DNA from: Akkermansia muciniphila
GTDB lineage: Bacteria > Verrucomicrobiota > Verrucomicrobiia > Verrucomicrobiales > Verrucomicrobiaceae
DNA length: 56,398 nt
Assembly: GCA_945882215.1 (NCBI GenBank)
Contig: CAMCWM010000010.1
Location: forward strand, 1 to 56,398
Direction of reading: 5' to 3'
The notes under the pieces: generated by a model
Seen by the model: the letters and a program-made list of their open reading frames with translations, nothing else
What the model was told of the DNA's origin: nothing
The model's database searches: none
Translations under genes and position numbers: made by a program
In this document: positions 26,725-35,443 of the stretch, piece after piece
Position numbering within the stretch: the stretch's first letter is position 1
Layout of the letters: each line of letters opens with the position of its first letter

Positions 26725-29229
26725 ATGAAGACTCTGACGCTTTCCCTATTGATCCTTTCTCCTGCGGCGCTGCTGGCCGCGGATGCCGCCGAGACGGCGC
26801 ATGCGGGCATCGCGCCGGATCAGTTGCAGTTCTTTGAGAAGAACATCCGCCCGGTGCTGGTGGAGCATTGCTACAAGTGCCACTCGGCTGAATCGGAGAA
26901 GGTGAAGGGCGGGCTGACGCTGGACACGAAGCAGGCGACGCTGCTGGGCGGTGAATCGGGGCATCCGGGCGTGACGCCGGGCAGCATCGCGCAGAGCAGT
27001 CTGTATGAGGCGATGACGTGGAAAAACGAGGACATGCAGATGCCGCCGAAGCAGAAGCTGCCGGACGATGTGATCGCGAACTTCAAGAAGTGGATCGAGA
27101 TGGGTGCGCCTGATCCACGCGAACAGAAAGTCGCGAATGCGGGCGGCGGTAAGCGCGTGATCGACATGGATGAAGGGCGCAAGCACTGGTCCTTCCAGAA
27201 GCCAGTGAAGCAGACACCGCCTACCGTGAAGACAGCGGGCTGGGCGAAGACGGAAATTGATCAATTCGTGCTCGCGGGCATTGAGAAGGCCGGTTTGCAT
27301 CCGGTGCGTGATGCGGACCGCCCGACACTGATTCGTCGCATCGCCTTTGATCTGACCGGGCTGCCGCCGACGCCGGATGAGGTGAAAGCCTTCGTGGCGG
27401 ATCAATCACCGGACGCTGTGAAGCGTGTGATCGACATGTATCTCGATTCGGAACGCTATGGCGAGCGCTGGGCGCGGCACTGGCTGGATGTGGCGCGTTA
27501 CGCGGAGAGCAGCGGCAAGGAGGTGAACGTGCTCTACCCGCATGCGTGGCGTTACCGTGATTATGTGATCGAATCGTTCAAGAAGGACAAGCCGTATGAC
27601 CAGTTTCTCAAGGAGCAGATCGCCGGTGATCTGCTGAAGTTCGACAGCAAGCGTGATCAGGCGGAGAAAATCGTCGCCACAGGCTTTCTGGCGATTGGAT
27701 CGAAGGGCCACAACCAGCGTGACAAGCGGCAGTTTGCGATGGACCTCGTCGATGAGCAGATCGACGCGATGTCGCAGTCGATGCTCGGACTCACGCTGGC
27801 CTGCGCTCGTTGTCACGATCACAAGTTCGATCCGGTGACGCAGCGCGATTATTATGCGCTGGCGGGCATCTTCCTGAGCAGCGAGACGCAATTCGGCACT
27901 TACAGCCAGCTTCAAAACGCGAATCCGGGCACGCTCATCGAACTCGACCGAGATGCGCAGCAAGTCAGCGCATTGGCGAAGATCGCGACCACTGAGGTGG
28001 CGCTGTTGAAAAAACGCTACGCGGACGCCTCCCAGACTGCGGAGGATATTCGTGATCAGGTGCGCGGCATGAGCGCTTCCGACCGTCAAAGCCAGAACGC
28101 CCAGAGTTTCCTGCGCATCCGCAGTTCCTTTGACCGGGCGGAATCGATGAAGGCCGATCTCGACCTGTTTCATGAGGACGGCACGCCACGCACGCTGGCG
28201 ATGGGCGTGCTGGATCGCGCCACACCGGTCAACAGCCCGATTTTGATTCGGGGTGACCTCAAGCAGCCGGGTGATGTCACTCCGAGAGGCTTGGTGGAAG
28301 TGCTCTGTGCCAAGGGTGAGCCGCTGAACATTGGCAAAGGCAGCGGCAGGCTTGATCTGGCGTATTGGATCGCCTCGAAGGATAATCCGCTGACCGCTCG
28401 AGTGATGGCGAATCGTGTCTGGCTCAAACTCATGGGCAGCGCTCTGGTGGCGACGCCGGACAACTTCGGCACGATGGGCCAGAAACCCACGCATCCTGAG
28501 CTGCTCGATCATCTGGCGGTGTCCTTCATGGAGAACGGCTGGTCGGTGAAAAAACTGATCCGCGAGATCATGCTGAGTCGTGCCTACCAGCTGGGATCAG
28601 CTTATGATGCGGCGAATTACGCCGCTGATCCCGACAACAAGCTCCACTGGCGCATGAGTCAGCGACGGCTAGATGCGGAGGCGATTCGTGACGCGATGCT
28701 GTCTGTGGCGGGCGCGATCAATTTCTATCCGGTGGATGGATCACCGGTGGCCCGCGCCGGAGAGGGCAGGGAAGGCATCATCAACCTGCTGCGTGAGGTG
28801 AACTCGAAGCCGCAGACCTATCGCTCGATCTATCTGCCGCTCATTCGTGACCAGATTCCTGAATTCCTCAGTGTCTTTGACTTCCCGGACGCCAGTCTCG
28901 TGAACGGCGACCGCGACACGACGAACGTGCCCTCGCAGAGCCTGTTCCTGATGAACAACGCCCAGGTGCAGTCCGTGGCGGATGGTTTTGCGCAGCGCGT
29001 CGCCAAATACGAAGGCGATTCGCAGGAACGACTCAGCTACGCCTATCAGCTCGCCTTTGGACGTGAACCGACGCCGCTGGAGAAGCAGGCCATCGCGAAC
29101 TTCTGGACGCGCTTCCCGCAGGAGGCCGCGAAAAACAAGAGCATCCCCAAGGATAAGATCCAAGGCCTGGCGCTGTCCGCCTTCTGCCAGGGATTGCTCG
29201 CCAGCGCTGAGTTTCGTTATCTGAATTAA
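26725..29229 (+). CDS. Planctomycete-type cytochrome c / DUF1549 / DUF1553 (PSD1) protein
   Basis: A signal peptide (MKTLTLSLLILSPAALLAAD) leads into a c-type cytochrome segment with one CxxCH haem site (HCYKCHSAE) and a distal Met in DMQMPPKQKLP. A DUF1549 domain follows (about 155-365; RIAFDLTGLPPTPDEV, SERYGERWARHWLDVARYAES, LTLACARCHDHKFDPV), and then a DUF1553 domain (about 545-800; NPLTARVMANRVW, RRLDAEAIRDAML). A second CxxCH (CARCHD) lies inside DUF1549. The length of 834 residues is typical of this family in Verrucomicrobiota and Planctomycetota. The next gene starts 15 bp downstream and encodes DUF1501, the usual partner. The biochemical role of the pair is unknown; periplasmic redox or carbohydrate-related work is often suggested. 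Confidence 0.93.
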   Translation: MKTLTLSLLILSPAALLAADAAETAHAGIAPDQLQFFEKNIRPVLVEHCYKCHSAESEKVKGGLTLDTKQATLLGGESGHPGVTPGSIAQSSLYEAMTWKNEDMQMPPKQKLPDDVIANFKKWIEMGAPDPREQKVANAGGGKRVIDMDEGRKHWSFQKPVKQTPPTVKTAGWAKTEIDQFVLAGIEKAGLHPVRDADRPTLIRRIAFDLTGLPPTPDEVKAFVADQSPDAVKRVIDMYLDSERYGERWARHWLDVARYAESSGKEVNVLYPHAWRYRDYVIESFKKDKPYDQFLKEQIAGDLLKFDSKRDQAEKIVATGFLAIGSKGHNQRDKRQFAMDLVDEQIDAMSQSMLGLTLACARCHDHKFDPVTQRDYYALAGIFLSSETQFGTYSQLQNANPGTLIELDRDAQQVSALAKIATTEVALLKKRYADASQTAEDIRDQVRGMSASDRQSQNAQSFLRIRSSFDRAESMKADLDLFHEDGTPRTLAMGVLDRATPVNSPILIRGDLKQPGDVTPRGLVEVLCAKGEPLNIGKGSGRLDLAYWIASKDNPLTARVMANRVWLKLMGSALVATPDNFGTMGQKPTHPELLDHLAVSFMENGWSVKKLIREIMLSRAYQLGSAYDAANYAADPDNKLHWRMSQRRLDAEAIRDAMLSVAGAINFYPVDGSPVARAGEGREGIINLLREVNSKPQTYRSIYLPLIRDQIPEFLSVFDFPDASLVNGDRDTTNVPSQSLFLMNNAQVQSVADGFAQRVAKYEGDSQERLSYAYQLAFGREPTPLEKQAIANFWTRFPQEAAKNKSIPKDKIQGLALSAFCQGLLASAEFRYLN

Positions 29230-29244
29230 TCACCCAAGCTCACC

Positions 29245-30672
29245 ATGAACGCACCACTCTCTCATCGTCGTGATTTTTTAAAGACCACCAGCAACGGCTT
29301 TGGTTATCTGGCCTTCGCGGCTCTCGCGCATCAGCAGGCGCTACGGGCCAATCCAGCGGCTGGCCCTTTGATGCCAAAACAGCCGCATTTCACGCCAAGG
29401 GCCAAGCATGTGATCTTCTTGTGCATGCAGGGTGCGCCCTCGCATGTGGACACGTTTGATTACAAGCCCAAGCTCATCGCGGATGCGGGCAAGTCAGCGC
29501 CTTCAGCAGCAGGACGCTACGGCACGGCGAAACTGATGCCGCCGCAGTGGAAATTTGGTCAGCATGGCAAGAGCGGGATGTGGATCTCCGAGTTGTGGCC
29601 GAATCTGGCGAAGCATGCGGACGACTTGTGCATGCTGAACTCGATGGCGACCGATTTGCCAGCGCATCCGCAGGCGTTCACACAGTTGCACACGGGCACG
29701 ACGCAGTTTGTGCGCCCTTCGCTGGGTGCGTGGACGCTTTATGGCCTCGGCACGCAGAATCAGAACCTGCCGGGCTTTGTGACGATCAATCCACCGGGCA
29801 ATGCGACGCGCACGTTTGGCAGCGCGTTTCTGCCTGCCATCTACCAAGGCACCAAAGTGGGTGGTCCGACGATTCCGGGGCTTCCAGCGGCGCTGGGGCG
29901 TCGTTTCGGCGGCGGCATGGACCAGGCCACGGTGGCGAACATCAAGAACAGCCGCTTCAATACCGAGGCGCAGCGCGCGCAGCTTGATCTGGTGCAGTCG
30001 TTGAACAAGTCCACCATGCAGCAGGGCGGGGGAGTCAGCGCGGAGGTTGAGGGTGTGATTGAATCGTATGAACTGGCCTTCCGCATGCAGGCCGAGGTGC
30101 CGAAGGTGATGGACCTCACGAAGGAAACCGAGGCCACGAAGGCGCTTTATGGCATCGGCGACGGCGAATCAGACACCTTTGGCAAGCAGTGCCTCATGGC
30201 GCGCAAGTTTGTCGAGGCGGGCGTGCGCTTCATCGAGATCACGCATGGCAACTGGGATCAGCATTTCGGCTTGAAGGCGGGTCTTGAGCGCAATTGCAAT
30301 CAGGTGGACAAGCCGGTGGCAGGGTTGCTGGCAGATTTAAAAGCACGAGGACTGCTGAAGGACACGCTGGTCATCTGGGGAGGTGAGTTTGGGCGCACGC
30401 CGCATTCGCAGGGCGATGATGGCCGCGACCACAACAACAAGGGCTTTACGATGTGGATGGCCGGTGGCGGCGTGAAAGGCGGCATGAACTACGGTATGAC
30501 CGATGATTACGGCTACGAGGCGGTGTTGAACAAGATGCACATTCATGACTGGCACGCGACGGTGCTGGCGCTGATGGGCCTTGATCATGAACGACTTACC
30601 TATCGCTATGCGGGGCGCGATTTTCGGCTCACGGATGTTTATGGCACGGTGGCGAAAGAGATACTGGCTTGA
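29245..30672 (+). CDS. DUF1501 protein, Tat-exported, sulfatase-like
   Basis: The N-terminus has a twin-arginine signal (SHRRDFLKTTSNGFGYLAFAAL). The body carries DUF1501 hallmarks: HVIFLCMQGAPSHVDTFDYKP near residue 55, FGRTPHSQGDDGRDHNNKGF near 385, and the closing HATVLALMGLDHERLTYRYAGRDFRLTD. The family shares the alkaline-phosphatase/sulfatase fold and keeps metal-ligand-like His and Asp residues, but no reaction has been proven for it. It directly follows the DUF1549/1553 cytochrome gene (15-bp gap), the standard two-gene arrangement in this phylum. The folded Tat substrate presumably acts in the periplasm together with the Sec-exported cytochrome. Confidence 0.93.
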   Translation: MNAPLSHRRDFLKTTSNGFGYLAFAALAHQQALRANPAAGPLMPKQPHFTPRAKHVIFLCMQGAPSHVDTFDYKPKLIADAGKSAPSAAGRYGTAKLMPPQWKFGQHGKSGMWISELWPNLAKHADDLCMLNSMATDLPAHPQAFTQLHTGTTQFVRPSLGAWTLYGLGTQNQNLPGFVTINPPGNATRTFGSAFLPAIYQGTKVGGPTIPGLPAALGRRFGGGMDQATVANIKNSRFNTEAQRAQLDLVQSLNKSTMQQGGGVSAEVEGVIESYELAFRMQAEVPKVMDLTKETEATKALYGIGDGESDTFGKQCLMARKFVEAGVRFIEITHGNWDQHFGLKAGLERNCNQVDKPVAGLLADLKARGLLKDTLVIWGGEFGRTPHSQGDDGRDHNNKGFTMWMAGGGVKGGMNYGMTDDYGYEAVLNKMHIHDWHATVLALMGLDHERLTYRYAGRDFRLTDVYGTVAKEILA

Positions 30673-30728
30673 TGAGTGGTGATTTCGCCGTGACGCACGC
30701 GTTGCATCTGCCGCAATTCGCCTTATGA

Positions 30729-32339
30729 ATGGCGGGAAGAATGGGAACGCGTGCCATAGCAGTCACAGCAAAGACGCCTGTCAGCAACGTGCTGGCCACG
30801 TCCCCCGGAGGCGTGTCCGAGTCACTGCCAGGTGAGGTGAGTGAGAGGGTCGAGGCGATCATAGCGTCTGAACTTCCTGCCGAATTGCAGGCAAGTGCTC
30901 GCAGTTTGTTGTGCGCGGTTGGAAGCAAAGTCGCCGTGGCGGAGCATTTTGATGCATTTTGTGGCCAGGCATTTTCAAAACCAGAGTGGGCAGCGGCTGC
31001 CAGTCCATTGATCGCAGAGTTGTTTGATCACGACGAGGATCAACTGGCGGAACTGGCGCGTATTCCAGACCTCGTGATCGAAATGGGCAGTGGACAGGCC
31101 ACCGTGACATGCATGGTGGCCTCGCGCTGGGCAGCGCGTGGCGAGACTCACCGACTCTCAAGGCTTGCGGAATCGATTGTGGCGTCGCATGCCTCGAAGA
31201 ATGCCTGCGCGGTCGAGGTGATGCTGGCCCTGGCGGCCACACTGGCGGTGACGCGATTCTCCCGTGCGGAACAATTGTACAACGCCGCTCTGCCGCTGGC
31301 GGGTGAGGAGCATCGAGAAGCACTGGCAGATGCCAGGCGTTGGCTGGCGGCAGGCCGCATCGTATGCAGTGCATCGCAAGAAGAGCGTGATTTTTGGGAT
31401 GTGCGTTTGAGAAAACCCAGATCAGCCTGGCTGTGGCAGAGCAAGGAGGAGTTGGAGGCTCTGGAAACCTTGTCGGAGCGTCTGACGAATGGCCTTGAAG
31501 GAACTGATTTGTTCAAAGCGGTGCTGCCAGCATGTTGGTGGGATATGGCAATGAAATGTGCACAGCAGCAGGAAAAGCTTGTGCTCGAGATGAAACAATC
31601 GGCGGCATCGAAAATGGAAGTGAAGGTTTCCCCACGCATGGCTGCCGAGCCTTTTCCAATTTCTGAAAAGTCTTCGATGGAGCTTCCGGTGCATCCGCAT
31701 GCTGGTCCGTATGCCCGCTTTGTTCTGGGCTGGATTTGTGGTGCCATGGCAATGGCGATCACCGTGTTGTTGCTTCCCGCGGAAGCTGTTGACCGTGTGC
31801 TCAATGTTTTCAGAACTGCGGAACCCAGTCCCCTTGTGCTCTTGCCTGCAGCCACAACGACAATGACATTGGGGGGCGGCGCACTCACAACGACCAAGGA
31901 GAAGGAGGCATGGAGAAAGGAGAATCTGCAAAGAATTGCTTTTGAAATGGGACAGTTCGAAGCTCAGCATGCCGCAGCAAAATCTGGCGGCTGGCGCGAT
32001 AACGAACTGGTTCTTTCCGGTCACAGCAAGGAATTGCCACATGAAAGCCCTCAGTATATGAAACTGTTGGTGTGGCTGCACTTGGACCCGCCCCAAGATG
32101 GAGAAGTGCGAATGAGAGTTTCCAAACTGTTGTTGGAACGTGTGAAAGCAGACGCCATCACGCTTTGGGAGGAATTGATCTACCCTGGCTCGGCTAATGC
32201 TGACGAGATCAAGAATGCTGCGCGCGAAGCTCTGGTTGATGCAACCTTTCAATGGAACACAGAGGAAAAACAACGTCTGCGTGCGATTGCAGGAGAGGGG
32301 AATGAGGGCAAAAGAAGCTCCGCGTCTGTTTCAAATTAG
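30729..32339 (+). CDS. Unknown single-pass membrane protein
   Basis: I do not recognise a family. The 536-residue product has an alpha-helical, Ala-rich N-terminal part of about 320 residues, one strong membrane helix (RFVLGWICGAMAMAITVLLL, about residues 327-348), and a C-terminal part of about 185 residues that would be periplasmic if the N-terminus is cytoplasmic. The segment with VEVMLALAATLAVTRFSRAEQLYNAAL resembles a TPR-like helix pair, but no clear repeat follows. The ATG at 30729 is used; ATG 30741 is an alternative. It ends with TAG and is followed by a 262-bp AT-rich gap before the pseudokinase and tubulin genes, pointing the same way. An association with the tubulin locus is possible but unproven. 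Confidence 0.7.
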   Translation: MAGRMGTRAIAVTAKTPVSNVLATSPGGVSESLPGEVSERVEAIIASELPAELQASARSLLCAVGSKVAVAEHFDAFCGQAFSKPEWAAAASPLIAELFDHDEDQLAELARIPDLVIEMGSGQATVTCMVASRWAARGETHRLSRLAESIVASHASKNACAVEVMLALAATLAVTRFSRAEQLYNAALPLAGEEHREALADARRWLAAGRIVCSASQEERDFWDVRLRKPRSAWLWQSKEELEALETLSERLTNGLEGTDLFKAVLPACWWDMAMKCAQQQEKLVLEMKQSAASKMEVKVSPRMAAEPFPISEKSSMELPVHPHAGPYARFVLGWICGAMAMAITVLLLPAEAVDRVLNVFRTAEPSPLVLLPAATTTMTLGGGALTTTKEKEAWRKENLQRIAFEMGQFEAQHAAAKSGGWRDNELVLSGHSKELPHESPQYMKLLVWLHLDPPQDGEVRMRVSKLLLERVKADAITLWEELIYPGSANADEIKNAAREALVDATFQWNTEEKQRLRAIAGEGNEGKRSSASVSN

Positions 32340-32671
32340 CGAAAGGCCTAAAGGCGAGTTCTTGAGAGTCAAAAGTTACAGAGAGTGCGTTTGTGATAAA
32401 TGTAAAAGTCAGATGGCTCGACGACCCGTCTTACAATTTGTTTAAAACAATAGGTGCATAGATTTATGTGTTTCTAGTGCAATCAGAATGACCATAGAGA
32501 ATATGACAGAGGATTAATATTCAATGTTTCACAACCATGAAATTACTAGATTTTTCAGAATGTTTTTGCACTTTTGAGCCACATCCCTTAGAATTTAGAA
32601 TATGAATGTCGGGCAACAGCGCAGAATTATTATCCGGCCTCGCCTTGGCAAACTGGATCACTTATTTCTCT
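32340..32671 (+). promoter_or_regulatory. AT-rich gap upstream of the pseudokinase, with a candidate promoter
   Basis: This stretch is strikingly AT-rich compared with the GC-rich neighbours. TTGCAC at 32566-32571 and TAGAAT at 32589-32594 are separated by 17 bp and form a plausible sigma-70-type promoter (weak -35, 5 of 6 at -10). A 25-codon reading frame (ATG 32602 to TGA 32679) begins just after it and overlaps the start region of the pseudokinase gene; it could be a leader peptide or chance. I see no other gene in the gap. Confidence 0.35.
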
Positions 32672-35170
32672 ATGATTGAGGAACTTCAGCAATTCGGCAG
32701 CCTCTCAGTGGCGCATCGAACCGGTGGTGCACCGGTGGAATTGGTGCGTTCCAAGGATGAAGTGGTTTTTTTAGCTTTCGATAATCGGATTCGGCGGCTG
32801 GTGGAACTCCATGTGTTGCGCGGTGGAAATACTCTGGAGGCGGCAATGAAGCGCTCGGCTTTTGATCGTGCGCGTCAGGCTTCAGAGATTCGCGGGCATG
32901 CATTCATGCGAATTTTGGAAGTGGGTGAGGATCAAGGGTTGGTTTATTATGTCAGCAATCTCAATGACGGTGAGTTTGTGGAAGATTATGCCAAAAGGCG
33001 CGGCGCAGTAGCTCCCGCCTCAGCGCTCGCGATGGTTTATCAACTCTTGGATGATCTGCTCCAGTTGCAGGGGTATCAACGACTGGTCTCACGCATGCAT
33101 CTGGATCGTGTTCTTGTCACGACTTTGGAGGACACGTTTTTGCAACTGCGTGTCTTTGATTATGGCTTGTCGCAGATGGACACGGGAACAGAGTCTCAGA
33201 GCGGGGCTCGGCTTGTGGTGGAAGCCTGCCGGTTGATTTTTCTGTTACTGACGGGGCAGCCGTATTGCGGTGAAAATCCAGATCGCTTCCCAGCATTGAC
33301 GCAGCTTCCCATGAGTCTGCGCACAGCGGTTAGAACCGCTCTCACGGATCCTGCCAATGCGCCGACTTCCATCGAGAAGCTGCGAGATGATGTGCGCGAG
33401 GCATTCAGCGCCCTTTCGAGCAATATCAAGGCGCGCAACTTTCGCAAGCATCTCGTGGTAAACGCCGCGCTGCTGCCCCAGTCGCAGCTTCAGGAGTTGC
33501 TGCTGGAAAACGTCCCGGTCGAAACCATTTTGGGGACACGCTTCCGTGTTGAGGATGCCGATCATGCCAGGCGATATCCTTTCTCGATTCCTGCAATCAA
33601 TACAAAAGCCGAGCAGTCCGTCACAGTTCATCTGCTTCCTCCATCGCGAATTGTGGAGAAATCACGTTATGAGGCTGTTCCTTTGCAGATGTGGCGTTTC
33701 AATCCGGAACGTCATCCCAATATCCTGCGTTCCCTGAGCCTTTGGGAAAGTCCCGATTGGACGTTTTTGACCGAGGAGCGTGAGCCCGGCTTCGCGCTGA
33801 GCCGCCTCATGGCGGAGCGTATCACGCTAAATCCCGCCGAGGTGACAGTGCTTATGCGTCAGGTTCGCGCCGGCCTGGATCAGGCGGTGGAATGTGGTGT
33901 TCAGCGTGTGGATTTGCATCCTTCCAACATTCTTTTGCGCGTGGGCAAAAACGGGCCGCTGCTGGCCCGCGAGCTGGAACGCCTGATGCAGAAACGCCTG
34001 GATGCCTGGCCTTCGTTTATGGTGAAGTTGCGCCCGCATATGACGATGCGCAGTTTGTACGAACCGCTCCTCGTTGACATGGACATCACAGAGGGGCAGA
34101 TGCAGGAGGAGCACCTGCAGGATCGTGATTTCCGTCATCGTTCCTTTGTGACACTGGCGGCTTATTTGCTGACCGGAGAACGCCAGAGCGGAGGTGTCCC
34201 GCAGTTTCCCGAATCAGTGCCTGACGCGGCCGCCACGTATGTGCGTGAGTGCATTGAACTGACCCGTCGTGCAGGCAAGACACCCAGCCCTGGCGAGTTC
34301 ATCGATACATTCGACGGTTTGCTTTCTGCACCGATTGTCGATCTGGCCACACGTCTGCGTGGCGGTTCCGTGGCCCTGGAGGAAATGGAGAGCGCGGGGG
34401 CGGTGTCTGATTTTGAGGATGACTGGACAGAGGATGCCTCGGAGGCCAGTGCCTTTGATGAGAGTGGTGGTGTTTCGCCCATCAAGCGTGGTATCAAGAC
34501 GCATGATTTTAACCCGCTGCTCGATCAAAAGCGCGGGAAACCGTGGGGGCCGCTTGCTGCGGCTGCAGTGGTGATTCTTGGCATCACTGTCTGGATGTTC
34601 ATGGGTGGCAAGGATGCAGTCAAACCAGCGGTGGAGATGGCGACGCCATCTTCGGAAGCCGAAGGACCAAGCAATGGCAAAGGGGAGCCGCCGCAAGCTG
34701 ACGAAAAGGTAATTGCTCTGAAGCCGCCGCCAATGGCTGCTACTCAAGGCAAGCCGGTTTCGGGTCAGTCAGCAGAAGGTAAGACCACGGCATCTCCGCC
34801 TGCTCTTGTGGAACCCAAGCCTTCCAGCGCTGTAGCGGTGGCGGTGCCGAATCCTGACCGGAGGCAGTCCTCATCCCCTCCTCTGGCTGAAGTGAAGCCA
34901 TTTACAAGGGATGGCGAAGGAAAACCTGCGGAAGCAGTGGTTGCCGCAAGCAGTGTTGTAAAACCTGACACCACCAGCCAAAAGCCAGCAGCTCCATTGG
35001 TGGTTCCCGCGCCTGCCGTCAAACCTCCCGAAAAAGATCCTATTATCATTCGTCGTGCCATCGTTCCGACCAAGGAGGAAATAGAGCGCATGAAACAGGG
35101 GCACGTCGAAAACAGAACAGGGCAGTTGCCTGCCATGTCCACCGCATCGCCTTTGCCACCACAACGCTAA
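32672..35170 (+). CDS. Membrane-anchored double pseudokinase-like protein upstream of btubA
   Basis: Two successive protein-kinase-like folds can be read. In the first (to about residue 220) the HRD-equivalent is LVSRMHLDRVLV, so the catalytic Asp, Lys and Asn are all lost, while FDYGLS keeps the DFG Asp. In the second (about 260-500) the equivalent of HRDxKPxN is RVDLHPSNILL, keeping Asp and Asn but with His for Lys, and no DFG is visible. Both lack a recognisable VAIK Lys. A single membrane helix (PLAAAAVVILGITVWMFMGG) near residue 630 is followed by a Pro/Lys-rich tail of about 180 residues. I prefer ATG 32672 (MIEELQQFG); ATG 32606 in the same frame would add 22 residues. It precedes btubA by 273 bp on the same strand. 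Its role is unknown; a scaffold or regulator is inferred from its degeneration. Confidence 0.8.
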   Translation: MIEELQQFGSLSVAHRTGGAPVELVRSKDEVVFLAFDNRIRRLVELHVLRGGNTLEAAMKRSAFDRARQASEIRGHAFMRILEVGEDQGLVYYVSNLNDGEFVEDYAKRRGAVAPASALAMVYQLLDDLLQLQGYQRLVSRMHLDRVLVTTLEDTFLQLRVFDYGLSQMDTGTESQSGARLVVEACRLIFLLLTGQPYCGENPDRFPALTQLPMSLRTAVRTALTDPANAPTSIEKLRDDVREAFSALSSNIKARNFRKHLVVNAALLPQSQLQELLLENVPVETILGTRFRVEDADHARRYPFSIPAINTKAEQSVTVHLLPPSRIVEKSRYEAVPLQMWRFNPERHPNILRSLSLWESPDWTFLTEEREPGFALSRLMAERITLNPAEVTVLMRQVRAGLDQAVECGVQRVDLHPSNILLRVGKNGPLLARELERLMQKRLDAWPSFMVKLRPHMTMRSLYEPLLVDMDITEGQMQEEHLQDRDFRHRSFVTLAAYLLTGERQSGGVPQFPESVPDAAATYVRECIELTRRAGKTPSPGEFIDTFDGLLSAPIVDLATRLRGGSVALEEMESAGAVSDFEDDWTEDASEASAFDESGGVSPIKRGIKTHDFNPLLDQKRGKPWGPLAAAAVVILGITVWMFMGGKDAVKPAVEMATPSSEAEGPSNGKGEPPQADEKVIALKPPPMAATQGKPVSGQSAEGKTTASPPALVEPKPSSAVAVAVPNPDRRQSSSPPLAEVKPFTRDGEGKPAEAVVAASSVVKPDTTSQKPAAPLVVPAPAVKPPEKDPIIIRRAIVPTKEEIERMKQGHVENRTGQLPAMSTASPLPPQR

Positions 35171-35443
35171 GAAAACCCGTGACCTTATTCGTTGCCCGTA
35201 TTTTGTCATTGAGCTCAGACTGGCGTGGGATTCCTCACGAAAGAAAGGAATTTGCTTGGACTCCCGGCGCACTCACAGGTAAAAGTACCTTCGTGGAGAT
35301 GAGTGCCGCAAACAACGCTGCATTGATTGCGAAGTCTGGAGTTTACCGGACGATGGAGGGGCTGGCCGTCTCTCCCCTTACGCACCGTTGCAGAAAGTCA
35401 CACATCACATTACATTATAAACCGCGAAAACTAGGAGAGGCTG
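35171..35443 (+). promoter_or_regulatory. btubA upstream region with candidate promoter and strong SD
   Basis: There is no convincing gene in this 273-bp gap. TTGCAG at 35388-35393 and TACATT at 35411-35416 lie 17 bp apart; the overlapping TATAAA at 35416-35421 makes the -10 region AT-rich. AGGAGAGG at 35433-35440 is a strong ribosome-binding site placed 3-7 bases before the ATG at 35444. The promoter is a guess by consensus; the SD is clear. Confidence 0.45.
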
